From Candidatus Krumholzibacteriia bacterium (GTDB lineage Bacteria > Krumholzibacteriota > Krumholzibacteriia > LZORAL124-64-63), in NCBI GenBank assembly GCA_014859985.1, contig JACZKN010000158.1:1-15151 (forward strand): a stretch of 15,151 nucleotides of DNA, given 5' to 3'. The position numbers were made by a program, and so were the translations under genes. Each line of letters opens with the position of its first letter. Positions within the stretch are counted from its first letter, which is position 1. Below, piece after piece: positions 5,754 to 12,694 of this stretch. A model generated the notes under the pieces. The model searched no databases. It had not been told where the DNA came from and worked only from the letters and a program-made list of their open reading frames with translations.

Positions 5754-6430
5754 GATGCGTCCTCCAGACCCGCCGCCGCGTGCAGGCGCCGGCGGGCGGC
5801 GTGCAGGCGCGACATCACCGTGCCCAGGGGGATGCCGCAGGCGGCGGCGATCTCGCGGTACTTCAAGCCCTGGAAATGGTACAGCAGGAAGACCTCGCGC
5901 AGGTCCGGCGGCAGCCCGCCGATGCCCGCCCACAGGCGCTCGAGCAGATCCTGGGCCTCCTGTTCGGACAACGGATCGGGCCGGCCGTCCGGCTGCTTCA
6001 CCCACTCCAGCGGCAGGTCGCCCCGGTGCCGCTTCTCGTCCCGCCGCTGGTTCAGGGCGGCGTTGCGGACGATGCGGTACAGCCAGGGGAAGAACGGCCG
6101 CTCGGTCTGGAACCGGTCCAGGGTGCGGTGGATGCGGATGAAGGCCTTCTGGACCGCGTCCATGGCATCGTCGTGGTTGCCGGCCAGGCCCAGGGCCACG
6201 CCGTAGGCGCGCTGGCGGTAACGGTTCATCAGGTCCTCGAATCCCTGCTGGTCGCCGGCCAGGGCCCGTTCGATGTCCGCCCGGTCCCGGCGACGTTCCT
6301 CGGCCTCGCGCTCGGCCGCGGCGGCCGCCGCATCCGCCGCATCCGCCGCGTCCGGCGCCGCTGCCGGAACATACCCGCCGTCGTCGGGCTTATTCGCCGG
6401 GATCCGCCGCAGGAAAGGCCAGGGCGACAC
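5750..6430 (-). CDS. ECF-type RNA polymerase sigma factor
   Basis: The 226-residue protein contains sigma region 2 (about 57-135: GFEDLMNRYRQRAYGVAL, DAVQKAFIRIHRTLDRF, PWLYRIVRNAALNQRR) and sigma region 4 with a helix-turn-helix (about 170-216: LPPDLREVFLLYHFQGLKYREIA, then GIPLGTVMSRLHAARRRL). There is no region 1.1 or 3, which defines the ECF class. An unusual low-complexity Ala/Asp/Glu-rich N-terminal extension (about 20-48, repeats of AAD) precedes region 2. The GTG start directly abuts the TAG of the adenosyltransferase gene, and an internal start after the low-complexity stretch is possible. It is followed by its anti-sigma partner with a 4-base overlap. Confidence 0.92.
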   Translation of the reverse strand: MSPWPFLRRIPANKPDDGGYVPAAAPDAADAADAAAAAAEREAEERRRDRADIERALAGDQQGFEDLMNRYRQRAYGVALGLAGNHDDAMDAVQKAFIRIHRTLDRFQTERPFFPWLYRIVRNAALNQRRDEKRHRGDLPLEWVKQPDGRPDPLSEQEAQDLLERLWAGIGGLPPDLREVFLLYHFQGLKYREIAAACGIPLGTVMSRLHAARRRLHAAAGLEDAS

Positions 6431-6979
6431 CTAGGCGTCCTTCTGCCAGGGCACGTCGGGCAGGCCGGCGGCCGCGTTGGCGGCCCGGGCGGCGGTGAAC
6501 AGGGCATCGCTCAGGCGGTTGAGGTAGATGACGGCACCCGGGGGCACGGGCTCGAGGGCGGCCAGGGCCACGGCCTTGCGTTCGGCGCGCCGACACACGG
6601 CGCGGGCCAGGTGCAGCCTGGCGGCGGCCTCGCTGCCGCCGGGCAGGATGAAATTGCGCAGGTCCGGCAGGTGGGTGTCCATGCCGTCGATCCATTGTTC
6701 CAGCGCCGCGGCGTCGAAGTCCCGGGGCAGGGCCGAGAGCCGGGGGTTCGCCAGCACCGCGCCCAGGTCGAACAGGCGGCTCTGGATCCGGTCCAGCAGG
6801 TCGGCCATGGGGCGTCCCGCGGCGTCGCGCCGCAGCACCGCCGCGGCGCAGCCGAGGGTGCTGTTCAGCTCGTCCACATCGCCGTAGAGGTCGACCCGGG
6901 CCTGGCACTTGGGCACGCGGGTGCCGTCGCCCAGGGAGGTTTCGCCGGCGTCGCCGGTGCGGGTATAGATGCGGGCCAT
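6431..6979 (-). CDS. pduO: Cob(I)alamin adenosyltransferase, PduO type
   Basis: Transfers the 5'-deoxyadenosyl group of ATP to cob(I)alamin, making coenzyme B12. The 182-residue length and motifs are those of the trimeric PduO/MMAB family: the N-terminal ATP site TRTGDAGETSLGDGTRVPK (6-24), YGDVDELNSTLG (32-43), FILPGGSEAAARLHLARAVCRRAER (110-134), and YLNRLSDALF (152-161). The start is supported by AAGGAG a few bases upstream of the ATG. It lies downstream of the B12-riboswitch receptor locus, separated by a hairpin at 7049-7078, which fits use of imported cobalamin. Its stop touches the start of the sigma factor gene, an unexpected operon partner. Confidence 0.94.
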   Translation of the reverse strand: MARIYTRTGDAGETSLGDGTRVPKCQARVDLYGDVDELNSTLGCAAAVLRRDAAGRPMADLLDRIQSRLFDLGAVLANPRLSALPRDFDAAALEQWIDGMDTHLPDLRNFILPGGSEAAARLHLARAVCRRAERKAVALAALEPVPPGAVIYLNRLSDALFTAARAANAAAGLPDVPWQKDA

Positions 6980-7048
6980 GGGAAATCTCCTTGCCTGCGG
7001 GATGGGGCCGGGGGCGGGCGGTCCGCCGGCCCATAGTAAGCGAATCTC

Positions 7049-7078
7049 CCGGCGACGAAAGGGTTTTCCGGTCGCCGG
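7049..7078 (-). terminator. Hairpin after the propeller gene, probable terminator
   Basis: CCGGCGAC (7049-7056) pairs perfectly with GTCGCCGG (7071-7078), and the loop can add GAAA/TTTC pairs. On the minus strand it starts 3 bases after the TAG of the beta-propeller gene and precedes the adenosyltransferase leader. It lacks a T-tract after the stem, so termination may be partial or Rho-assisted. Confidence 0.5.
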
Positions 7079-7081
7079 AGC

Positions 7082-8461
7082 CTACTTGACCAGGGTGACG
7101 GCCGTCGCGGCCCTGCGGCCGCTGCCGTCCCGGGCCACCACCTGGTAGATCCCTGCCGGCAGCGCGGTCCCGCGGCCGTCCACGCCGCGGAAGACGTAGG
7201 TGCCGTGCCCCTGGGCGTCGATCAGCACGGCGCCGCCGCCCACGCGGCGGCCGCGCAGGTCGTGCACCATGACGGCCACGGTCGTGCCGGCGGTCCCTGT
7301 GACGGCGATCCGGGCCGCCGGGTTGCAGGGATTCGGGTACGGGGCGCCCAGGCGCAGGCCCGCCACGGTCGGCAGGGGGGCGCCGGACGGCGTGCTCACC
7401 GGCGGCACGAACATGAACGGCGGCAGGCCCGTGCTGATGGCGCCGGCGGTGTGTTCGGCGCCGCTCTGCGGGTCCAGCACCCGCAGCCCCGCCGCCCCGG
7501 GCGTGCGGTCCAGCAGGTGCAACACCCCTCCCTGGAGCCACAGGTCCGCGTGCACGTACCCCGTACCCGTGTCCAGGACCGCGACGCCGGCGGCGCAGGC
7601 GCGCCGCACGCTGGTGGTGAACGACGCGTCGCTGACCAGGGCCAGCCAGCAGGCGCCGTCGGGCTCGACCACCAGCACGTCGCCGCCCAGCTCGGCCTCG
7701 GTCACGGCGTAGCCCAGGGACACGCCGGCGGTGAGGTCGACCAGTTCGATGCCGCCGTCGGCCAGCCCGAACCAGCCCGCGCAGCCCACGGCCAGGCGGT
7801 CGCCGTCCAGCACGAGCCGCGTGTAGGGATTGCCGCCCACCAGCGCGATGGGCTGCACCCCGGCGGCGACGGGATCCATGTCCACCCACTGTTCGGCCGC
7901 CATGTCGAAGACCAGGATCGCCCCCGGCCCCGACGGACCGTACCAGTTGCCCCGGTCCAGCTTCTGGCAGGCGATGTAGAGGAGATCCCCGGCGGCCGCG
8001 CACCAGGCGGTCTCGGGCAGGCCGTCGGCGTCGGCGAACGGCGCGGTGGAGTAGGTGCCGAGGATCGTCTCGCCGGCCACGTCCACCCGCAGCAGCACCG
8101 CCTCGTCGTAGCAGGGGATGTACGCCTCCCCCGCCGTGTCGAAGGCGATGTCCTGGGGGTTGCGGCCGGCGCCCAGGCTGAACTCGCGGACCAGGGCGAA
8201 GCCCGCCGCCGGATCGTAGACCTGCAGCAGGTCGCTGCCCTTGCGCCCGACGATGTAGACCAGCCCGCCGTGGTGGCGCCCCACCGCGTCGCCGGGGATC
8301 GTGGCCAGGTCGGCCGAGACGGTCCACGGTCCGCTCCCGCTGAAGCTGCGCACCCGCCCGAAGGTGCCGTAATCGGTGGTCAGGATCCAGGCCGCGGGGT
8401 CGGCCTGGGCGGCGGCCGCGCCGAGCATCAGGACGGCCAGGAGGGCGGAGCGTGCGGGCAT
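7082..8461 (-). CDS. Secreted beta-propeller-like protein with FlgD-type sorting tail, BtuG-like candidate
   Basis: The 459-residue protein has a signal peptide (MPARSALLAVLMLGAAAAQA, cleavage near residue 20, no lipobox cysteine). Residues about 22-345 form repeated blades of the YncE/DUF5074-like kind: GGLVYIVGRKGSDLLQVYDP (65-84), GRNPQDIAFDTAGEAYIPCYDE (99-120), GDLLYIACQ (158-166), GDRLAVGCAGW (220-230), and GGVLHLLD (311-318). After a linker, residues about 368-459 are a FlgD/Por-secretion-type C-terminal domain (APYPNPCNPAARI, VHDLRGRRV, LPAGIYQVVARDGSG). It follows the BtuB-like receptor by 24 bp under one B12 riboswitch. In Bacteroides, BtuG is a surface beta-propeller that hands cobalamin to BtuB, so the same job is inferred here. 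Cobalamin-binding residues cannot be assigned. AAAGGA precedes the ATG. Confidence 0.8.
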   Translation of the reverse strand: MPARSALLAVLMLGAAAAQADPAAWILTTDYGTFGRVRSFSGSGPWTVSADLATIPGDAVGRHHGGLVYIVGRKGSDLLQVYDPAAGFALVREFSLGAGRNPQDIAFDTAGEAYIPCYDEAVLLRVDVAGETILGTYSTAPFADADGLPETAWCAAAGDLLYIACQKLDRGNWYGPSGPGAILVFDMAAEQWVDMDPVAAGVQPIALVGGNPYTRLVLDGDRLAVGCAGWFGLADGGIELVDLTAGVSLGYAVTEAELGGDVLVVEPDGACWLALVSDASFTTSVRRACAAGVAVLDTGTGYVHADLWLQGGVLHLLDRTPGAAGLRVLDPQSGAEHTAGAISTGLPPFMFVPPVSTPSGAPLPTVAGLRLGAPYPNPCNPAARIAVTGTAGTTVAVMVHDLRGRRVGGGAVLIDAQGHGTYVFRGVDGRGTALPAGIYQVVARDGSGRRAATAVTLVK

Positions 8462-8485
8462 GGGGTGGTCCTTTCGGGCTGCGGT

Positions 8486-10591
8486 TCAGAAGCCGAGTTC
8501 CAGCCCCGCCCGGCCGCTGCGGCCCGGCAGGGGGAACCCCTCGATGTCGTAGGAGGTCTCGTCGGTGAGGTTCAGCACGGCCGCCGACACGGTCAGGGTG
8601 CCGCGCCGGCCGAGAGCGGCCGGCTGCCAGGTGACGTCCAGGCCCAGGTCCAGGCGCAGGCGATCGCCGTTCATGTTCAGTTCGGTGTTGGCACGGTCGA
8701 GGTAGCTGGCCGACTGGAAGCGGGCCTCCAGCCAGGGGCGCCAGGACCGGCCCTCGCGCAGCAGCCGCACGAAGGCCTCGAGGTCGGGCAGGTAGGGCAG
8801 CCGCTTGCCGTCGTAGGCCGGGTCGCCGCCGGTGTCGCGGGCCCGCTGCCAGGTGAGGTTGCCGCGCAGGTCCAGCCCGGCGGGCAGGTCGCAGCGCAGC
8901 TCCGCCTCCAGGCCGCGGGTGCGGGTCGAGCCCACGTTCACGGCGCGGCTGGTGCGCTGGCTGTTGACCATGAAGATGATGGTGTCGTCGGTGCGGGCGT
9001 CGAAGACGGCCAGGCGCCCGCTGGTCGCCCCGCCGGGGCTGCGCAGGGTCACGCCCAGGTCCGCGGCGACCACGGTTTCGGGCCCGAGCCCGCGGTTGCC
9101 GGCGATCCCGCCGCGGTGGCCGAAGAGCTCGATCCAGGTGGGCGCGCGCACCGAGCGGGCGGCGTGGGCCTCCAGCACCGCCCGGCCCGGGGCCAGGGCC
9201 CAGCTCAGGCCCAGCGACGGGGAGACGTCGTCGCGCTCGTGGCGCACGGACTCCTGCTCCGGCAGCCAGGGCAGGGCCGGCACGGGAGGGAAGTCGTCCA
9301 CGGTGCGTTGCCAGCGCCAGGCCGGAGCCGCCCGCAGGCGGCCGTCCGCGAGCCCGAAGTCGGCCACGGCGAACGCCCCGGTCCGGGTGCGGTGGCGCTC
9401 GGGATCGTCCTGCCCGTTCCACTTCTGGCGCTGCCACTGGCCGCGGCGCTCCACGCCGGTGCGCAGGGCCAGGTCCGCGCCCCGGCCCAGGTCCAGGCCG
9501 GGGGACCAGACCAGGCGGCCGGTCAGGTCGTCGCCGCAGGTGGTGGTGGTGCCGGCAGGGGCGAAGCCGACCTCGCCGGCGGGATCGTCCAGGGCCTCGT
9601 CGGTGCGCGCCGCCGAAACTTCAAGGCGCAGCAGATCGCCCCGCCAACCGGCGCCCAGGTGGCCGTCCAGGCGGTCGTAGCGCACCGAGGCGTGGGGTGA
9701 GGCGTAGGCGCCGACGGGGCCCGGGCGGCCGCCGTCGCGGCGCAGGAAGCCGGCCCAGCCCCGCAGGGCGAAGGCGCCGGCTGCGGTCCCGCCCGTGGCG
9801 AAGAAGCCGTGCTCCCGGAGCCAGGCGTTCCCGCGCACCCGCACCGTGTCGTCGTCGCTGCGGTGGAAGGTCTGGTTGTGGTCGGTGTAGGCGAAGTCGT
9901 TATCGGCGCGGCGGGCGTGGACCAGCAGCAGCAGGCCGCCGCGGCCGGACGCCCCGGTGCGGCCCCAGGCCGCGCTGGTCCAGCGTTCGCCGAAGGAACC
10001 GGCGCCCGCGGTGGCGGTGGCGCCGTCCCGGACGGGGCGGCTGAGCAGGTTCACCGCGCCCGCACCGCCGATCCCCCCCAGGCCCGCGGGCACGGCGCCC
10101 CGGTGGATCTCCACGGCCCCGAAGCGCTCCAGCGGCAGGCGTTCCAGGTTGAACACCCCGGTCTCGGCGTCGTCCAGGGGCATGCCGTCCAGGAAGAGGC
10201 GGATCTGGGCCGCGGCCGAACCGCGCAGCGACGGCACCGCCGAGGCACCGGCCGCGCCGTAGCGGCGGACCTGGAAGCCCGCGGTGGCCGCCAGCACGTC
10301 GGCCAGGTCGCGCGAGCCCCGCTCTTCGGCCAGCTCGACGCGGGTGACCAGCCCGCCCACCGAGGGGGCGACGGGACCGGACGCGGCAGCAGCGGAGACG
10401 ATCAGGGTGTCCACGAGGGCGGCACCGGCGAGGGCGGCTTCCGTTGCCGTGTCGGCCCCGTGCGCAGGCGCCGCCGCCGCGGCCGCCGCCAGTTGGCAGA
10501 CGGCAGCCAGGCTCCGGAAGCGCCGGAAGCTCCGGAAGCGCCGCCCGAAGCAGCAGCATGATGGGTGATCCCTGCCGGGATGCCGCGCCAA
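8486..10591 (-). CDS. btuB: TonB-dependent cobalamin receptor, BtuB-like (start uncertain)
   Basis: An outer-membrane beta-barrel importer. In order it shows a signal peptide (RRFRSFRRFRSLAAVCQL, an Ala-rich core, then PAHGA), a TonB box DTLIVSA very like BtuB's DTLVVTA, and a plug domain (RGSRDLADVLAATAGFQVRRYG, SLRGSAAAQIRLFLDGMPL, ERFGAVEIHRGAVPAGLG, GAGAVNL). A barrel of about 560 residues follows, ending DETSYDIEGFPLPGRSGRAG with terminal Phe for BAM recognition. It sits under a cobalamin riboswitch. The start is unclear. The only well-placed ATG (10559, with AGGGA upstream) is one base out of frame with the signal peptide. In frame, TTG at 10591 has GAGG 7 bases upstream and is used here. 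The in-frame ATG at 10702 lies inside the riboswitch and is rejected. Family identity is secure; cobalamin specificity rests on the riboswitch and TonB box. Confidence 0.88.
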   Translation of the reverse strand: MARHPGRDHPSCCCFGRRFRSFRRFRSLAAVCQLAAAAAAAPAHGADTATEAALAGAALVDTLIVSAAAASGPVAPSVGGLVTRVELAEERGSRDLADVLAATAGFQVRRYGAAGASAVPSLRGSAAAQIRLFLDGMPLDDAETGVFNLERLPLERFGAVEIHRGAVPAGLGGIGGAGAVNLLSRPVRDGATATAGAGSFGERWTSAAWGRTGASGRGGLLLLVHARRADNDFAYTDHNQTFHRSDDDTVRVRGNAWLREHGFFATGGTAAGAFALRGWAGFLRRDGGRPGPVGAYASPHASVRYDRLDGHLGAGWRGDLLRLEVSAARTDEALDDPAGEVGFAPAGTTTTCGDDLTGRLVWSPGLDLGRGADLALRTGVERRGQWQRQKWNGQDDPERHRTRTGAFAVADFGLADGRLRAAPAWRWQRTVDDFPPVPALPWLPEQESVRHERDDVSPSLGLSWALAPGRAVLEAHAARSVRAPTWIELFGHRGGIAGNRGLGPETVVAADLGVTLRSPGGATSGRLAVFDARTDDTIIFMVNSQRTSRAVNVGSTRTRGLEAELRCDLPAGLDLRGNLTWQRARDTGGDPAYDGKRLPYLPDLEAFVRLLREGRSWRPWLEARFQSASYLDRANTELNMNGDRLRLDLGLDVTWQPAALGRRGTLTVSAAVLNLTDETSYDIEGFPLPGRSGRAGLELGF
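10511..10542. repeat. 9/18-bp tandem repeat in the receptor signal-peptide region
   Basis: About 3.5 copies of a 9-base unit, alternating GCTCCGGAA and GCGCCGGAA on the plus strand. In the receptor frame it encodes alternating RFRSF/RRFRS residues in the basic n-region of the signal peptide. A unit length of 9 keeps frame when copies are gained or lost. Confidence 0.75.
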
Positions 10592-10621
10592 AGCCAGACC
10601 TCGCCCTCGAAGGTGGTGGCA

Positions 10622-10776
10622 GGCCTGGCACCGGTCTCCTGGCTCGCGGGTCGCCCTACTCCCTGCGCCTTCCCGGTCGCCCCGACGGGCTTCCAGTGGC
10701 ATGATGGCAGGTTTCGTCTCCGCTTACAGTGGCGGGGCCGCGCCGGTCTCGCACCGGCTTCCTCTGGTCCCAGGCC
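10622..10776 (-). ncRNA. Cobalamin (AdoCbl-type) riboswitch
   Basis: Read on the minus strand, the conserved class elements appear in order. A closing P1 stem (GGCCTGG at 10770-10776 with CCAGGCC at 10622-10628) encloses GGAAGCCGGTGCGAGACCGG, then CCCCGCCACTGTAAGCGGAG (10718-10737), then GCCACTGG (10693-10700), then GGGAAGGC, then the B12 box AGCCAGGAGACCGG (10631-10644). It is followed 31 bases later by the receptor start region, where ATCCC-GGC-AGGGAT can form a small hairpin over the ribosome binding site. Translational control of btuB by cobalamin is therefore likely. No T-tract terminator is present, which argues against transcriptional attenuation. Confidence 0.96.
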
Positions 10777-10826
10777 GCGATATGGGGTTGTGGCGCCCGG
10801 GGCGGGACGGCGGCCGGGCAGATCCG

Positions 10827-10855
10827 ACACTAGACGGCCGGGTAGTCCCTGTCAA
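10827..10855 (-). promoter_or_regulatory. Promoter for the riboswitch-btuB transcript, inside the end of the dus gene
   Basis: On the minus strand, TTGACA (10850-10855) is followed by 17 bases and TAGTGT (10827-10832, 3 of 6 matches to the -10 consensus, including TA...T). It overlaps the last codons and the TAG stop of the dihydrouridine synthase gene. Transcription would begin near 10820, about 45 bases before the riboswitch. The perfect -35 and ideal spacing support it; the weak -10 tempers confidence. Confidence 0.5.
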
Positions 10856-11867
10856 GGACCCGACCGAAGATGAGCCGGTGGTCGTCCTCGTTCCCGCTGG
10901 CCAGGAGCGCCGCGTCGCCGTCGCCGTCGACCGGTTCGCTGCGGGCCTGGATCAGGGAATCGGGCAGCTGGGCGCGGAAATCCGCCTCGGTGTAGGGCCG
11001 CCAGCGGTGCCAGAAGCCCAGGTGCCACAGGAAGAAGCGCTCGACCCTGGCCAGGCCCTTCGCGTCGTCGCCGAAATGCTCGAGGGCGAAGTCGCACCAG
11101 CGGCGCATGACGGCCCAGCGCTCGGCCGTGGTGGGGTTCCAGGGCTCGCCCGCGGCCAGCTCGCGGAAGATCCAGGGCTTGATCAGGGCGCCGCGGGCCA
11201 CCAGGAACGAGCGCACCGCGGTCTCGCGGCGGCGCCGCGCCAGGTCCCAGGGGGTCAGGATGTCGCCGTTGCCCAGGACCGGGACGCCGACGGCCTGCTG
11301 GACCTGGTCGACCAGGTCCCAGCGCGCGCTCAGGCGGTAACGCTGGGCGCGGGTGCGGCCGTGGACGCCGATCGCGTCGGCGCCGGCGGCGACGGCGGCC
11401 GTGGCCACCTCCACGCAGTTGAGCTTCTCCACGCTGTAGCCGATGCGGATCTTCACCGACAGGGGCACGTCCACCGCCTGCCGGACCGCTTCGACCAGGC
11501 GGGCCAGGCGGGCGGGTTTCTTCAGCAGCGCCGCGCCCCCGCCCCGGCGCACCACCAGGTCGATGGGGCAGCCGAAGTTCAGGTCGATGAAGCGGGCGCC
11601 GTTGGCGACGGCGATGCGCGCCGCCTCGGCCATGACGTCCTCGTGCTTGCCGGTGAACTGGATGCCGAAACGGTCCTCGCTGGGATGGGAGCGCAGCAGG
11701 GGCCGCTCGCCGCCCTTGACCAGCTTGTCCGCCAGGACCATCTCGCTGCAGGTCAGCGCGGCCCCGAACTCCTTGCAAAGACGACGGTAAGGGAGGTTGC
11801 CGCCGGTGGCCATGGGGGCCAGCGCGACAACCTCCCGGAAGAAGGCGCGGCGATCCTCCGCCGCCAA
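10830..11867 (-). CDS. dus: tRNA-dihydrouridine synthase, Dus3-like
   Basis: An FMN-dependent reductase that converts uridine to dihydrouridine in tRNA using NADPH. Of 345 residues, the N-terminal TIM barrel shows LAPMA (16-20), FIDLNFGCPIDLVVRRGGGAAL (93-114, catalytic Cys100), VKIRIG (138-143), HGRTRAQRY (169-177), GNGDIL (199-204) and LVARGALIKPWIF (222-234). A helical tRNA-binding domain follows. The GCPID-GGGAALL stretch and the ARGALxKPW...SxxERxxxxxxxxxxxLEHxG pattern are what I recall from eukaryotic Dus3 (DUS3L) rather than DusA/B/C. The CCCH zinc fingers of Dus3 are absent. The start is TTG at 11867, 3 bases after the rubrerythrin stop. The first recognisable strand starts at residue 13, so a start far downstream is unlikely. 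Confidence 0.9.
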   Translation of the reverse strand: MAAEDRRAFFREVVALAPMATGGNLPYRRLCKEFGAALTCSEMVLADKLVKGGERPLLRSHPSEDRFGIQFTGKHEDVMAEAARIAVANGARFIDLNFGCPIDLVVRRGGGAALLKKPARLARLVEAVRQAVDVPLSVKIRIGYSVEKLNCVEVATAAVAAGADAIGVHGRTRAQRYRLSARWDLVDQVQQAVGVPVLGNGDILTPWDLARRRRETAVRSFLVARGALIKPWIFRELAAGEPWNPTTAERWAVMRRWCDFALEHFGDDAKGLARVERFFLWHLGFWHRWRPYTEADFRAQLPDSLIQARSEPVDGDGDAALLASGNEDDHRLIFGRVLDRDYPAV

Positions 11868-11870
11868 CTC

Positions 11871-12404
11871 CTAGCCCCCGTCGAGCATGGGGTTGCCGTC
11901 GAAGCCGGCGAAACCCTCGGGGTCGGCCATGTAGTCGTAGGTGTTCTTCAGCAGCGCGAAGTGGTTCTGCTCCTCGGCCGCGAGGTGCTCGAACATGGCC
12001 TTGGCCCGGGGCGAGACGACCTTCGCGGCGGCGCCGGCGTACATCGCGTAGCCGCGGCGCTCCACGTCCAGGGCGCCCTGCAGGATCTCCAGTTCCTCCA
12101 GCTCGGCCACGTAGGGATCGCTGGCGTTCTCCAGGGCATCCTCGAAGAGCTTGCGCACGTTCAGCACGTGGTCCTCGTCCACGTCCGGCAGCACGTCCAC
12201 GGTGCCTTCGCGCAGCAGGTCCTCGCGCATCTTGACCAGGTAGGCCTTGTGGCCGGCCTCGTCCTTGGCCAGGGAGTTGAAGAGGTTGCGCTCCAGGGAC
12301 GTAGGCGCGTTCTCGGCCCGGTCCTGGAAGAAGGCCATGCCCTCCTCCTCGAAGGCGATCGCCTTCTCGAGAATCTCCACACAGAGCCTCACATCGTCGG
12401 TCAT
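11871..12404 (-). CDS. Rubrerythrin-like ferritin-family diiron protein
   Basis: The 177-residue four-helix-bundle protein carries the full diiron ligand set: FEEEG (18-22), DEAGH (48-52, E-x2-H), VERRG (114-118) and EEQNH (144-148, E-x2-H). There is no C-terminal rubredoxin domain, so it lacks the electron-input module of classical rubrerythrin. A role in peroxide detoxification or iron handling is inferred from family. The start ATG at 12404 has GGAGG 5 bases upstream (12410-12414), and the extra 28 residues of the longer open frame (to 12488) are low quality and have no ribosome binding site. The stop is 3 bases from the TTG of dus, so the two are co-transcribed. Confidence 0.88.
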   Translation of the reverse strand: MTDDVRLCVEILEKAIAFEEEGMAFFQDRAENAPTSLERNLFNSLAKDEAGHKAYLVKMREDLLREGTVDVLPDVDEDHVLNVRKLFEDALENASDPYVAELEELEILQGALDVERRGYAMYAGAAAKVVSPRAKAMFEHLAAEEQNHFALLKNTYDYMADPEGFAGFDGNPMLDGG

Positions 12405-12474
12405 GGCGTCCTCCGTCGCTGGAAACCGGCCTGTTCCGGGTGCCCTTCGTCGTTCCCCAATGGTAATCGCCGCA

Positions 12475-12530
12475 ACCCGAATTGCCATTGAAAAATGGAT
12501 TCAAATGGTCGCTGGGGGTTGAATTCGGGT
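12475..12530. promoter_or_regulatory. Nested inverted repeats between rubrerythrin and citrate synthase genes
   Basis: ACCCGAATT (12475-12483) and AATTCGGGT (12522-12530) are a perfect 9-bp inverted repeat. Inside them, CCATT (12485-12489) pairs with AATGG (12493-12497). The stretch is AT-rich compared with its surroundings and is shared by the two divergent genes, so it may hold promoters or an operator. I could not assign convincing -35/-10 pairs on either strand. The rest of 12405-12694 holds a possible stem before citrate synthase (GCCGCC with GGCGGC, inner TGCG with CGCA, about 12629-12663) and the AAGGAGGAG ribosome binding site. Confidence 0.4.
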
Positions 12531-12694
12531 GCCGGTCTTGGTAGTTTCGGGGCTCGGCAGACCGCCTTGGGCCCGGCCCCTAAATGCCACTGATTCCATG
12601 GGGTTTCGTGCCACCGCGCCTTCGGTTGCCGCCGGGGGTGCGTTCGATCGCAAACGGCGGCGCCGCCCCGGCGGCCCACCATGAAGGAGGAGAG

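Noticed and set aside
7205..9700. 831-residue plus-strand open frame
   Set aside because: It runs antisense across the propeller and TonB receptor genes, which have strong family motifs. Its composition is typical of a GC-rich shadow frame.
10401..10568. Ala-rich and triplet-rich DNA around 10440-10500 as a CRISPR or regulatory repeat
   Set aside because: It encodes the Ala-rich core of the receptor signal peptide, and the repetitive look follows from GC-rich Ala codons.
10559..10702. Receptor start at the in-frame ATG 10702
   Set aside because: This would place about 40 codons within the conserved core of the cobalamin riboswitch, and the resulting leader looks nothing like a signal peptide n-region.
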